Positions 6,469 to 12,319 of a DNA stretch of 12,319 nt are shown here, piece by piece. The stretch is taken from the NCBI GenBank assembly GCA_024278565.1, contig JAJRSY010000121.1, forward strand, positions 1 to 12,319. The letters are read 5' to 3'. Made by a program: the position numbers and the translations under genes. The stretch comes from Bacteroidota bacterium. GTDB taxonomy: Bacteria > Bacteroidota > Bacteroidia > Flavobacteriales > Flavobacteriaceae. The stretch's first letter is position 1, and every line of letters begins with the position of its first letter. The notes under the pieces are model-generated. The model did not search any database and had not been told where the DNA came from. It saw only the letters and a program-made list of their open reading frames with translations.

Positions 6469-7536
6469 ATGGAAAGTACCACAAAGAACCTCATCGAGAT
6501 TGTAAAAGCGGAAACCTCAAAAATAAATCAAGTCGATTTTGATAATTTGGCTTTCGGAAATGTGTTCTCGGATCATATGCTGGTCTGCGATTACAAGAAC
6601 GGTGTATGGGAAACCCCTAAAATAATTCCGTACGGCCCTTTGAGTTTAGAACCTTCGGCAAAGATCTTTCATTATGGACAATCGATTTTTGAAGGAATGA
6701 AAGCCTATAAAGATGCAAATGGCACCACATGGCTGTTTCGTCCTCTTGACAACCACAAACGTTTGAACATATCGGCCAAACGAATGGCCATACCTGAGTT
6801 TCCAGAAGCGTTTTTTATGGAAGGGCTAAAAACCCTTTTGCGATTGGACAGGGAATGGATACCCCGAACAACCGGTAGTTCAATGTACATACGGCCGTTT
6901 ATTTTTGCCTCGGGCAAAGGTTTTCATGCATCACCTGCAGATGAGTACAAGTTCATAATAGCCCTTGCACCATCGGGCGCCTATTTTTCCGGTAAAGTAA
7001 AAGTACTTATAGAACAGCATTACTCAAGGTCGGCCAACGGCGGTGTGGGCTATGCAAAAACGGGGGGCAATTACGCAGGGCAATTCCACCCTACCCAATT
7101 GGCAGTTGAGAAGGGGTACAACCAAGTTATTTGGACCGATGACAACACGCATGAATATATAGAGGAAGCTGGGGCAATGAATATTTTTGTCCGTATTGGC
7201 GACACCTTGATCACCGGCCCAACAAGTGATCGGATCCTTGATGGTATCACCCGAAAAAGTGTTCTGGAGATCGCCAAAGATGAGGGCATACCCACAGAAG
7301 TACGAAAAATTACGGTAACCGAAGTTGTGGAAGCGGCCAAAAACAAAACGCTAAAGGAAATGTTCGGTACGGGTACAGCGGCCGTAATATCGCCTATTGC
7401 CACCTTCGGGCATAAAGATAGAGACTACGACCTACCTGAACTGACCGATAGTTATGCATCATTGTTCAAAAAGCGCATTACCGATATTCAGTATAACAGG
7501 GCGGAGGATAAATTTGGCTGGCGGTTTAAAATTTAA
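6469..7536 (+). CDS. ilvE: Branched-chain amino acid aminotransferase
   Basis: This PLP enzyme of fold type IV interconverts leucine, isoleucine and valine with their 2-oxo acids in the cytoplasm. From ATG 6469 it has 355 residues, the usual length; an in-frame TTG at 6394 would add 25 unrelated hydrophobic residues. Visible signatures are HYGQSIFEGMKAY (68-80), the catalytic lysine K197 in GYAKTGGNYAG, the EYIEEAGAMNIF segment that holds the cofactor-binding glutamate, and TGTAAVISPI near the C-terminus. No leader peptide or attenuator is obvious upstream. A strong hairpin with a T-run follows. Confidence 0.95.
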   Translation: MESTTKNLIEIVKAETSKINQVDFDNLAFGNVFSDHMLVCDYKNGVWETPKIIPYGPLSLEPSAKIFHYGQSIFEGMKAYKDANGTTWLFRPLDNHKRLNISAKRMAIPEFPEAFFMEGLKTLLRLDREWIPRTTGSSMYIRPFIFASGKGFHASPADEYKFIIALAPSGAYFSGKVKVLIEQHYSRSANGGVGYAKTGGNYAGQFHPTQLAVEKGYNQVIWTDDNTHEYIEEAGAMNIFVRIGDTLITGPTSDRILDGITRKSVLEIAKDEGIPTEVRKITVTEVVEAAKNKTLKEMFGTGTAAVISPIATFGHKDRDYDLPELTDSYASLFKKRITDIQYNRAEDKFGWRFKI

Positions 7537-7565
7537 ACTATTTCAAACTTCCCAACTTCTTTTTT

Positions 7566-7651
7566 AGTTTAGGAGTATGAAGTTTAGAAGGTTTAGCAAT
7601 GAATCTCTTAACCCCTAAACTTCATACTTCTAAACTTCTAAACTTTTTTTT
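7566..7651 (+). terminator. Long hairpin and T8 downstream of ilvE
   Basis: Arms 7566-7588 and 7614-7636 are complementary at 21 of 23 positions with a 25-base loop; T8 follows at 7644-7651. It should stop transcription from ilvE before the opposing MazG-like gene. The arms consist of a TTAGAAGTTTA / TAAACTTCTAA motif that repeats again at 7630-7685, so this is also a local repeat cluster. Confidence 0.6.
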
Positions 7652-7714
7652 AAACTTCCCAAACTATTTTTTAACCTTCTAAACTATTCCAAAATTCAAG
7701 AAAAAGGCATAACC

Positions 7715-7734
7715 ACCTGCCAGCCGGCAGGCAG
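7715..7734. repeat. GC-rich palindrome (CCTGCC/GGCAGG family)
   Basis: CCTGCCAGCCGGCAGGCAGG is a palindrome with one mismatched pair. It lies between the convergent ilvE and MazG-like genes and is related to the palindromes at 9224-9243, 9390-9410 and 9831-9847. Confidence 0.7.
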
Positions 7735-7754
7735 GTAAGAACCTACCGTATTAT

Positions 7755-8141
7755 TTACCTATCCAATACTTCTTGAAGATTGGGCCTGAAATAATCGGGG
7801 CCTTTCAATACTTTGCCATCATCTCTATAAATGGGTTTTCCGTCAGCGCCCAGCTTGCTCATATTGCTGCGTTGTATCTCATCAAAGACCTCCTCTATTT
7901 TATACTGCATACCGTGTTCTAAAATAGTACCGCACAAAATGTACAGCATATCACCCAGAGCATCGGCGACCTCTACCAAATTATTGTTTTGTGCAGCTTC
8001 TAGGTATTCTTTGTTCTCCTCGTCCATAAGATTGAAACGCAACATGTTCGTATCGTTTCCTAAGTTGGCCCGCATTGTTTCAGAAATTCCCATTCCGAAT
8101 GTTTTATGAAAAAGGGCAACCGCATTAAGTTTGTTTTCCAT
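7755..8141 (-). CDS. MazG-like nucleotide pyrophosphohydrolase
   Basis: This is a 128-residue all-alpha NTP pyrophosphohydrolase-like protein (MazG/PRA-PH superfamily), expected to hydrolyse a nucleoside triphosphate or related compound to a monophosphate and pyrophosphate. Metal-binding residues fit E41-E42-x-x-E45 and E57-x-x-D60 in VEVADALGDMLYIL. The C-terminal part RSNMSKLGADGKPIYRDDGKVLKGPDYFRP is typical of a Bacteroidota subgroup. The substrate is not deducible. Start ATG at 8141; no Shine-Dalgarno site. It is divergent from the microprotein gene at 8192, so the 50-bp gap must hold both promoters. Confidence 0.85.
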   Translation of the reverse strand: MENKLNAVALFHKTFGMGISETMRANLGNDTNMLRFNLMDEENKEYLEAAQNNNLVEVADALGDMLYILCGTILEHGMQYKIEEVFDEIQRSNMSKLGADGKPIYRDDGKVLKGPDYFRPNLQEVLDR

Positions 8142-8147
8142 CTTGTA

Positions 8148-8175
8148 TTGATTGTGGTTTTTTACCTTAGTTTTG
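8148..8175 (+). promoter_or_regulatory. Promoter-like element for the gene at 8192
   Basis: TAGTTTTG (8168-8175) matches the TAnnTTTG -7 consensus, with TTG at 8148-8150 as -33 element 17 bp upstream. It predicts a leader of about 10 bases before the ATG at 8192. Confidence 0.45.
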
Positions 8176-8191
8176 CGTAAAAATATGAATT

Positions 8192-8380
8192 ATGTTCAGC
8201 AACGGACAATTAATTTTCGCAGCCCTTTTTTTCCTCGTTTTTACGGTGGTTATTGGTTTTCAGTACCGAAAAGACAAAAAACTGCATTTACGCAATTACA
8301 AAGGTGTTAAATGGGTGGGGGCATTTTTTCTGTTATTCTTAACGATTTTATTCGTTATCAAGTATTATCTCAAAAATTAG
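8192..8380 (+). CDS. Small two-helix membrane protein, conserved hypothetical
   Basis: The gene encodes 62 residues with two hydrophobic helices (about 7-23 and 43-59) joined by a basic loop rich in K and R (YRKDKKLHLRNYKG). By the positive-inside rule, the loop is cytoplasmic and both ends face the periplasm. I recall similar 60-residue proteins in Flavobacteriaceae, without known function. The strong helix-loop-helix layout, a -7 box just upstream, and codon use like the neighbours support a real gene. There is no partner gene on the same strand within 118 bp. Confidence 0.7.
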   Translation: MFSNGQLIFAALFFLVFTVVIGFQYRKDKKLHLRNYKGVKWVGAFFLLFLTILFVIKYYLKN

Positions 8381-8463
8381 CCTGATTCTTAGTTAGTATC
8401 GCAAAAGTGTTATTCGTGACAACAATTTTTTGATTTTGCCCGTATATTATACCAATCACAATG

Positions 8464-8471
8464 TATTTTTG
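8464..8471 (+). promoter_or_regulatory. -7 box ahead of the microprotein-crcB pair
   Basis: TATTTTTG matches TAnnTTTG. TTTTG at 8434-8438 could be the -33 element, but the 25-bp gap is longer than usual. The predicted start is about 22 bases before the ATG at 8499. Confidence 0.35.
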
Positions 8472-8498
8472 CGTTATACATCTATAAGGGGCAATAAA

Positions 8499-8678
8499 AT
8501 GAGCACTTTTTTTGGCATACTGTTTATTATTATCGGGGCAAATGCGGTAATAATGGTTTTTAGCCTTAGTGGCTCGAACCAAAAAGCAAAAAAACCTTCT
8601 GTTAACCAAACAGGGGTATCTTCAGCCAAAATCTATCCGTTGGATTTAGTTTCTTCCAAATACAAAAAAGCAATATAG
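8499..8678 (+). CDS. Small single-helix membrane protein, hypothetical
   Basis: The gene encodes 59 residues: an N-terminal hydrophobic helix (about 3-22, FFGILFIIIGANAVIMVFSL), then a polar, lysine-rich tail ending IYPLDLVSSKYKKAI. I chose ATG 8499 because an upstream in-frame ATG at 8430 adds 23 residues with no membrane or domain pattern. AAGGGG at 8486-8490 lies nine bases before this ATG, an unusual Shine-Dalgarno-like site for the phylum. Function unknown; it is 16 bp ahead of crcB and may be co-transcribed. Confidence 0.6.
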   Translation: MSTFFGILFIIIGANAVIMVFSLSGSNQKAKKPSVNQTGVSSAKIYPLDLVSSKYKKAI

Positions 8679-8694
8679 TTTTATACCTTTGGGT

Positions 8695-9066
8695 ATGCAG
8701 CAACTGTTACTTGTTTTTTTTGGAGGTGGTGTCGGTAGTATACTTAGATATATTATTTCTAAAAATTTCGACAGCTATTTTCAGCACTTTTTTTTAGGTA
8801 CTTTTCTCGTAAACAGTATTGGTTGCCTAATTATAGGCCTTGTACTGGGGGTGTCATTTAAAAGCGACTACCTTACCCAAAATCAAATTTTATTATTGTC
8901 AACAGGTTTCTGTGGGGGTTTCACTACCTTTTCTACTTTTGCTTTCGAAAACCATTCCCTCTTAAAGAGTGGTGACCTGTTCCATTTCTCGATCTACACC
9001 ATTTCAAGTATAGTTGTGGGCGTTTTAGCGGTGGCTCTTGGCCTATGGTTATCAAAAACACTCTGA
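8695..9066 (+). CDS. crcB: Fluoride channel CrcB/Fluc
   Basis: CrcB exports fluoride as a dual-topology dimer in the inner membrane. The 123-residue protein has four predicted helices and the family motifs: GGGVGSILRY near the N-terminus, GTFLVNSIGCLIIG including the conserved pore Asn, and GFCGGFTTFSTFAFE with the pore phenylalanines. I chose ATG 8695 over an in-frame TTG at 8689. No crcB fluoride riboswitch fits in the 16-bp gap upstream. A TACCTTTG box (8684-8691) ends three bases before the ATG; if used, the message would be nearly leaderless, but no -33 element is visible. Confidence 0.93.
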   Translation: MQQLLLVFFGGGVGSILRYIISKNFDSYFQHFFLGTFLVNSIGCLIIGLVLGVSFKSDYLTQNQILLLSTGFCGGFTTFSTFAFENHSLLKSGDLFHFSIYTISSIVVGVLAVALGLWLSKTL

Positions 9067-9210
9067 TCCGCATATAGTGGTATCCTTGATTATTGGTTAT
9101 TAACCCAACGACAATAGACTGATAGACCCTAGACTTGCTGTTTTTCAGTGAGTTGAACAAGTTTAATATCCTAAAGTAACTCTGTTCAGCCGAAGTGCTT
9201 TCTCTCCCTT

Positions 9211-9465
9211 TTGTCATTCCGAACCTGCCTGCCGGCAGGCAGGCGAAGTGAGGAATCCCTTGGGGGTGTTGATACTGCCTTTCACCTGTATTGAACTGCA
9301 AACAGGGGCTTTATTGCCAATACTTCGGCAGGCTCAGTACAAGTACCGACATCAGCCATCAATTCCAAAACGATACCCGAACAAGCATACCTGCCTGTCC
9401 GGCAGGCAGGCGCAAGGATTCCCTGCCCGTCCGGCAGGCGGGCTCGTGCCTCTGAATGACAAGAG
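9211..9465. repeat. Inverted copies of GTCATTC...AATCC repeats with GC-rich palindromic cores
   Basis: Copy A (about 9211-9262) reads GTCATTCCGAA, a perfect 20-bp palindrome CCTGCCTGCCGGCAGGCAGG (9224-9243), then GCGAAGTGAGGAATCC. Copy B (about 9411-9465) is the opposite orientation: AAGGATTCCCTGCC, a palindromic core, then CTCGTGCCTCTGAATGAC. A separate palindrome CCTGCCTG-TCCGG-CAGGCAGG is at 9390-9410. The pattern matches dispersed intergenic repeats of Bacteroidota. Confidence 0.6.
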
Positions 9466-9500
9466 AGGAGCTGAACAGTTGCCATTTGGTGCTAATAATA

Positions 9501-9610
9501 GCCATGCCTGCCCGGTTTACCTGCCTGCCCGGCGAGGCAGGCCTGCCGTAGGCATGGCAAGCAGGGTTTAGGAGTTTAAAAATAGTTTAGGAGCCTGCCG
9601 GCAGACAGGT
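9501..9610. repeat. Compound GC-rich palindrome cluster
   Basis: GCCATGCC (9501-9508) pairs with GGCATGGC (9551-9558), enclosing CCTGCCTGCC and GAGGCAGGCCTGCC. Another element, CCTGCCGGCAGACAGG, follows at about 9594-9609. This would fold into a branched structure if transcribed. No T-run follows. Confidence 0.55.
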
Positions 9611-9830
9611 TTATAGTTTGAGCTATTATGACCACTGACTACTAACTCATTAACAGATTAAACAATACTTCTGCTGAACAGAGTTACATCCTAAACTATA
9701 CTCGTTGGGTTAATAATAGCCTCTTTTAAAAATCTGGTTCTATATCGAATATAGTGGGTAATTTAATTAATTCTATTTCCTGCGTTATCCTCAGGAGGTC
9801 TTACCAGCAAATTCATTAAGCCTTTTTACC

Positions 9831-9847
9831 CCTGCCGGCCAGGCAGG
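9831..9847. repeat. GC-rich palindrome
   Basis: CCTGCC-GGCCA-GGCAGG: 6-bp arms of the same family as the other palindromes of this window, standing alone in AT-rich sequence upstream of the PII gene. Confidence 0.6.
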
Positions 9848-10096
9848 TTTACCCGCTACAAACAACATAGAGCCAAAAATCTGATAGACCAAAATTGGTC
9901 TTACCGTTTCGCTTTGCGTGTATTTGTTTCAAAATCGGTCTGATTTTATGGGATTTCCATTTGCGTAATACCAAGACATTTGTTTTTTTATGCTTCTTTT
10001 TAGTCTTACCCCTAAAAATATAGGGTCAATATTACAAAATATGCAAAAATCATATACGAACCCCCTAAAATTTACATAGTATTAATCAAAATATTA

Positions 10097-10104
10097 TACA
10101 TTTG
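10097..10104 (+). promoter_or_regulatory. -7 box of the PII-amtB operon
   Basis: TACATTTG matches the TAnnTTTG consensus. The -33 position has TTTA (10071-10074), 22 bp upstream and off-consensus, so activation by a regulator is plausible. Predicted start is about 18 bases before the PII ATG. Confidence 0.5.
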
Positions 10105-10127
10105 ACGACTTATTCAACAAATCAATT

Positions 10128-10466
10128 ATGAAAAAAATAGAGGCGATTATTAGAAAATCAAAATTTGACGATATCAAGAAGGCATTGCATGGGATTGAGG
10201 TCAACTTCTTTAGTTACTGGGATGTAACAGGGGTCGGAAACGAAAAACAAGGTCATGTCTATAGAGGTGTAGCGTATAGCACATCAGATATTCAAAGACG
10301 CTATCTAACCATAGTAGTCTCAGATGACTTTCTACAAAAAACAGTAGATACCCTGCTGAAATCAGCATATACCGGTAACGTGGGAGACGGAAAAATTTTC
10401 GTTTCAGATATCATAGAAGGGTACAGAATTAGGACCAGTGAGAACGGTCAGGCAGGAATCAACTAA
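10128..10466 (+). CDS. PII family nitrogen regulatory protein (GlnB/GlnK type)
   Basis: PII trimers sense ATP/ADP and 2-oxoglutarate and block AmtB when nitrogen is plentiful; the next gene is the channel, so a GlnK role is likely. The protein has 112 residues. The C-terminal signature YTGNVGDGKIFV (81-92) and IRTSE (101-105) form the nucleotide site. The T-loop is GVGNEKQGHVYRGVAYSTSDIQRRYL (35-60): Y50 aligns with the uridylylated Tyr51 of enteric PII, but the loop length before YRG differs and R57/R58 replace the LPKVK lysines. This resembles the form found in other Bacteroidota by recollection. ATG 10128 fits the usual MKKIEAII start. Confidence 0.92.
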   Translation: MKKIEAIIRKSKFDDIKKALHGIEVNFFSYWDVTGVGNEKQGHVYRGVAYSTSDIQRRYLTIVVSDDFLQKTVDTLLKSAYTGNVGDGKIFVSDIIEGYRIRTSENGQAGIN

Positions 10467-10488
10467 TACTAACTAAACTTCAAAAGAA

Positions 10489-11727
10489 ATGGATGCAGGA
10501 TTATTTACAGCCAATAATGTATGGATGATGGTGGCTACCGCTTTGGTATTCTTTATGCATACCGGTTTTGCCTTTTTGGAAATTGGCTTGACACGACAAA
10601 AAAATTCGATCAACATATTGTTTAAGAACATATTTATCATCACCTCAGGTCTTTTGCTTTACTATGCCTGGGGCTTTAATTTAATGTACCCTGGTTTTGA
10701 AGAGGGTGCTGGTGGAATTCTCAAATTTGCAGGATTCGGGATTGCAGCCCCTGAAAATGGAATGACCCCAGAATATGCTTCTGGAGGATATACCTGGTGG
10801 ACCGATTTCTTGTTTCAAGGAATGTTCGCGGCCACTGCGGCCACAATTGTTTCAGGTGCTGTTGCCGAACGCATGAAAATAGGTGCTTTTATGATATTTA
10901 CCATTCTCTATTTAGGGTTGGTATACCCCATAGTCGGCTCTTGGAAATGGGGATTGGGTTTCTTGAACGACTGGGGCTTCTACGATTTCGCAGGGTCTAC
11001 CTTGGTACACTCGGTCGGTGGTTGGGCCGCATTGATCGCAATTATACTGTTAGGACCAAGAATCGGAAAATTTGGCGAGGACGGAAAATCAAAAGCCATA
11101 CCGGGGCACAGTATTCCCATGGCCACGGCCGGCGTATTGATATTATGGTTGGGCTGGTTTGGATTTAATGGAGGCTCGGTACTATCGGCAGATCCAGAAC
11201 TGACCTCATTGGTATTGGTAACCACCTGTTTATCAGCGGCAGCTGGCGGTATAGGGGCGATGCTTCTTTCGTTCATCTTACATAAAAACCTCGATCTCAC
11301 CATGTTCTTGAACGGAATCTTAGGTGGCTTGGTGGGCATCACTGCAGGAGCCGATCTAATGTCACCCAATGAAGCGGTAATAATCGGGTTTCTGGCAGGT
11401 TTGATCATTGTTCTGGCGGTTGCCCTAATTGACAAACTGAAATTGGATGACCCCGTGGGTGCCGTCGCCGTTCACTTGGCCTGTGGTATTTGGGGTACTT
11501 TGGCCGTTGGTGTTTTCGGTTCGAAAGCCAGTAGCGAACAATTATTGACCCAGTTTTACGGGGTAGCGATCATAGGGGCCTTTTGCGTCGTAAGCACATT
11601 GATCATCTTGGGTATACTGAAACTGGTCATGGGCATCCGCGTTTCCAATGAGGAGGAAATAGACGGTCTTGACCTTCATGAGCACGGTATAGACGCTTAC
11701 CCTGATTTTAGAATGAACCAACACTAA
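10489..11727 (+). CDS. amtB: Ammonium transporter AmtB
   Basis: This inner-membrane trimeric channel takes up ammonium. Its 412 residues contain about eleven hydrophobic helices without an obvious cleaved signal peptide. Family marks are the conserved D166 in YDFAGSTLVH, the pore twin histidines H174 and H329 (AVHLACGIWG), a gate phenylalanine in QGMFAA (F113) and F226 in GWFGFNGGS. The cytoplasmic C-terminus EEIDGLDLHEHGIDAYPDF is the conserved segment through which PII closes the channel. It starts 22 bp after the PII stop, so they form an operon. A hairpin follows after 16 bp. Confidence 0.96.
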   Translation: MDAGLFTANNVWMMVATALVFFMHTGFAFLEIGLTRQKNSINILFKNIFIITSGLLLYYAWGFNLMYPGFEEGAGGILKFAGFGIAAPENGMTPEYASGGYTWWTDFLFQGMFAATAATIVSGAVAERMKIGAFMIFTILYLGLVYPIVGSWKWGLGFLNDWGFYDFAGSTLVHSVGGWAALIAIILLGPRIGKFGEDGKSKAIPGHSIPMATAGVLILWLGWFGFNGGSVLSADPELTSLVLVTTCLSAAAGGIGAMLLSFILHKNLDLTMFLNGILGGLVGITAGADLMSPNEAVIIGFLAGLIIVLAVALIDKLKLDDPVGAVAVHLACGIWGTLAVGVFGSKASSEQLLTQFYGVAIIGAFCVVSTLIILGILKLVMGIRVSNEEEIDGLDLHEHGIDAYPDFRMNQH

Positions 11728-11743
11728 TTATTTATAAAAAGGA

Positions 11744-11771
11744 AACGGAGTGTTTTGCAGAACACTCCGTT
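11744..11771 (+). terminator. Hairpin after amtB
   Basis: AACGGAGTGTT (11744-11754) pairs perfectly with AACACTCCGTT (11761-11771) around TTGCAG. The following bases (ATATAACCC) lack a T-run, so it may be an attenuator or a processing/stability hairpin between amtB and the porin gene and not a full terminator. Confidence 0.5.
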
Positions 11772-11840
11772 ATATAACCCTTTCAAAAAGTCTTGTCTAA
11801 CCTTTAAACATCCTATATAAGGATATAAAAAAATCAACTT

Positions 11841-12319
11841 ATGAAAACGATTACAAGTACAAATTACGCAAAAAAAATCTTTTTAACCGCATTTTTACTA
11901 TTTTCAGGTCTTTGTGTGTTTGCCCAAGATGAAGACGCAAAAGAAGAGAAAAAGAAACTGTCGATCAGTGGTAGTGTTGACGCCTATTTTAGGACCAACT
12001 TGAGTGCTACCGACAAATCAGAAACAGATGGCAACGGTAATGTAACAAATGCGGCTCTTGCGCCAGGCACTTCTTTTGCAGAAGAAACAGGATTTGCCCT
12101 TGGTATGGCCAATGTGGTTCTTAGCTATGAAGGTGAAAAAGTCGGTGCCGTGGCCGATGTTGTCTTCGGACCAAGGGGAGATGCCGCCGCTGGTGGATAC
12201 AACCTCAACCAATTGTTCGTTTACTGGAACGTTGGCGAAAGAACAAAATTGACCATGGGCAGGTTCAATACCTATTTAGGTTATGAGGTTATTGCCCCTG
12301 CTGCAAATTTCAATTACAG
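11841..12319 (+). CDS. Outer-membrane beta-barrel porin, 5' part
   Basis: The frame opens at ATG 11841 and runs without a stop past the window end (159 codons seen). A signal peptide is clear: basic start, hydrophobic IFLTAFLLFSGLCVF, cleavage after FAQ, about residue 29. A charged linker (DEDAKEEKKK) leads into amphipathic beta strands: LSISGSVDAYFRTNLS, FALGMANVVLSYEGEKVGAVADVVFGPRG, NQLFVYWNVGERTKLTMGRFNTYLGYEVI. This fits BBP2/DUF1597-type porins of Bacteroidota. Its position after amtB suggests a route for small nitrogen solutes across the outer membrane, which is inference. It could be co-transcribed or have its own promoter; none is clear. Confidence 0.8.
   Translation, partial: MKTITSTNYAKKIFLTAFLLFSGLCVFAQDEDAKEEKKKLSISGSVDAYFRTNLSATDKSETDGNGNVTNAALAPGTSFAEETGFALGMANVVLSYEGEKVGAVADVVFGPRGDAAAGGYNLNQLFVYWNVGERTKLTMGRFNTYLGYEVIAPAANFNY

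Larger units (their letters stand above)
9097..9716. mobile_element. Candidate MITE-like segment with nested inverted repeats
   Basis: The outer arms TTATTAACCCAACGA (9097-9111) and TCGTTGGGTTAATAA (9702-9716) are perfect inverted 15-mers. Inner arms GTAACTCTGTTCAGC (9176-9190) and GCTGAACAGAGTTAC (9673-9687) are also perfect and continue with partial identity. The left side has about 50 bp more between outer and inner arms than the right. No transposase is encoded, and target duplications were not identified. A non-autonomous element that has collected palindromes is the best reading, but a recombined pair of IS ends is possible. Confidence 0.5.
9067..10096. other. Gene-free repeat-rich stretch between crcB and the PII gene
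   Basis: No plausible gene is visible on either strand; open frames here are created by palindrome repeats. It contains a nested-inverted-repeat segment (9097-9716), two inverted copies of a GTCATTC...AATCC repeat, several GC-rich palindromes, the short palindrome at 9886-9901, and near the right end two CCCCTAAAA direct repeats before the PII promoter. Confidence 0.6.

Noticed and set aside
8679..8694. Possible fluoride riboswitch before crcB.
   Set aside because: Only 16 bp separate crcB from the preceding gene and no crcB-motif pseudoknot pattern is visible further upstream.
8933..9571. Overlapping open frames in the repeat-rich region after crcB.
   Set aside because: Their residues come from translated GC-rich palindromes (PAGR/ACRTGR strings), a usual artefact of these repeats.
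9211..9610. Possible CRISPR array because of repeated palindromes.
   Set aside because: Units vary in length, orientation and spacing and have no regular unique spacers or cas genes.

Overview
This window looks like chromosomal DNA of a marine-type member of the Flavobacteriaceae (Bacteroidota). The evidence is the protein set: a short-zinc-domain DnaJ, a DUF4920 lipoprotein-like exported protein, a stand-alone MnmD methyltransferase, a PII protein with a Bacteroidota-type T-loop, and a BBP2-like outer-membrane porin. Shine-Dalgarno sites are mostly absent, and Bacteroidota -7 boxes (TAnnTTTG) recur ahead of genes. GC-rich palindromes of the CCTGCC/GGCAGG type, common in these genomes, lie between genes.

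Region 1 (1 to about 1700) is accessory and degraded. It holds an AbiEii-family nucleotidyltransferase toxin gene that has lost its N-terminus, the last 45 codons of a probable IS91-type transposase (minus strand), a symmetric inverted repeat that resembles an IS left end, and the last ~90 codons of a serine beta-lactamase-like hydrolase. A 69-bp hairpin-bearing sequence occurs twice in direct orientation, once just after each of the two plus-strand genes. I read this as overlapping transposon insertions. Region 1700-2139 has no gene but contains a minus-strand terminator-like hairpin and GC-rich repeats.

Region 2 (2140-7536) is core chromosome. On the minus strand lie grpE-dnaJ (chaperone operon with a visible promoter), a TIGR01777-family SDR protein, mnmD, and a DUF4920 exported protein that ends one base before mnmD begins. 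Divergent from these is ilvE, the branched-chain aminotransferase. A long hairpin followed by T8 closes ilvE.

Region 3 (7740-9066) holds a MazG-like pyrophosphohydrolase (minus), a divergent two-helix membrane microprotein, a one-helix membrane microprotein, and the fluoride channel gene crcB.

Region 4 (9067-10127) is about 1 kb without a gene. It contains a roughly 620-bp segment bounded by nested inverted repeats, packed with GC-rich palindromes and inverted copies of a GTCATTC...AATCC repeat. This looks like a non-autonomous mobile element or repeat cluster.

Region 5 (10128-12319) is the ammonium module: a PII signalling protein, the ammonium channel AmtB 22 bp later, a hairpin, and the 5' part of an outer-membrane porin that runs off the window. 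PII would gate AmtB according to nitrogen status; the porin may give the outer-membrane route, which is inference from position.

I found no clear evidence of a wholly new multi-gene system. The most unusual material is the mosaic at 1-1700 and the nested-inverted-repeat segment at 9097-9716.
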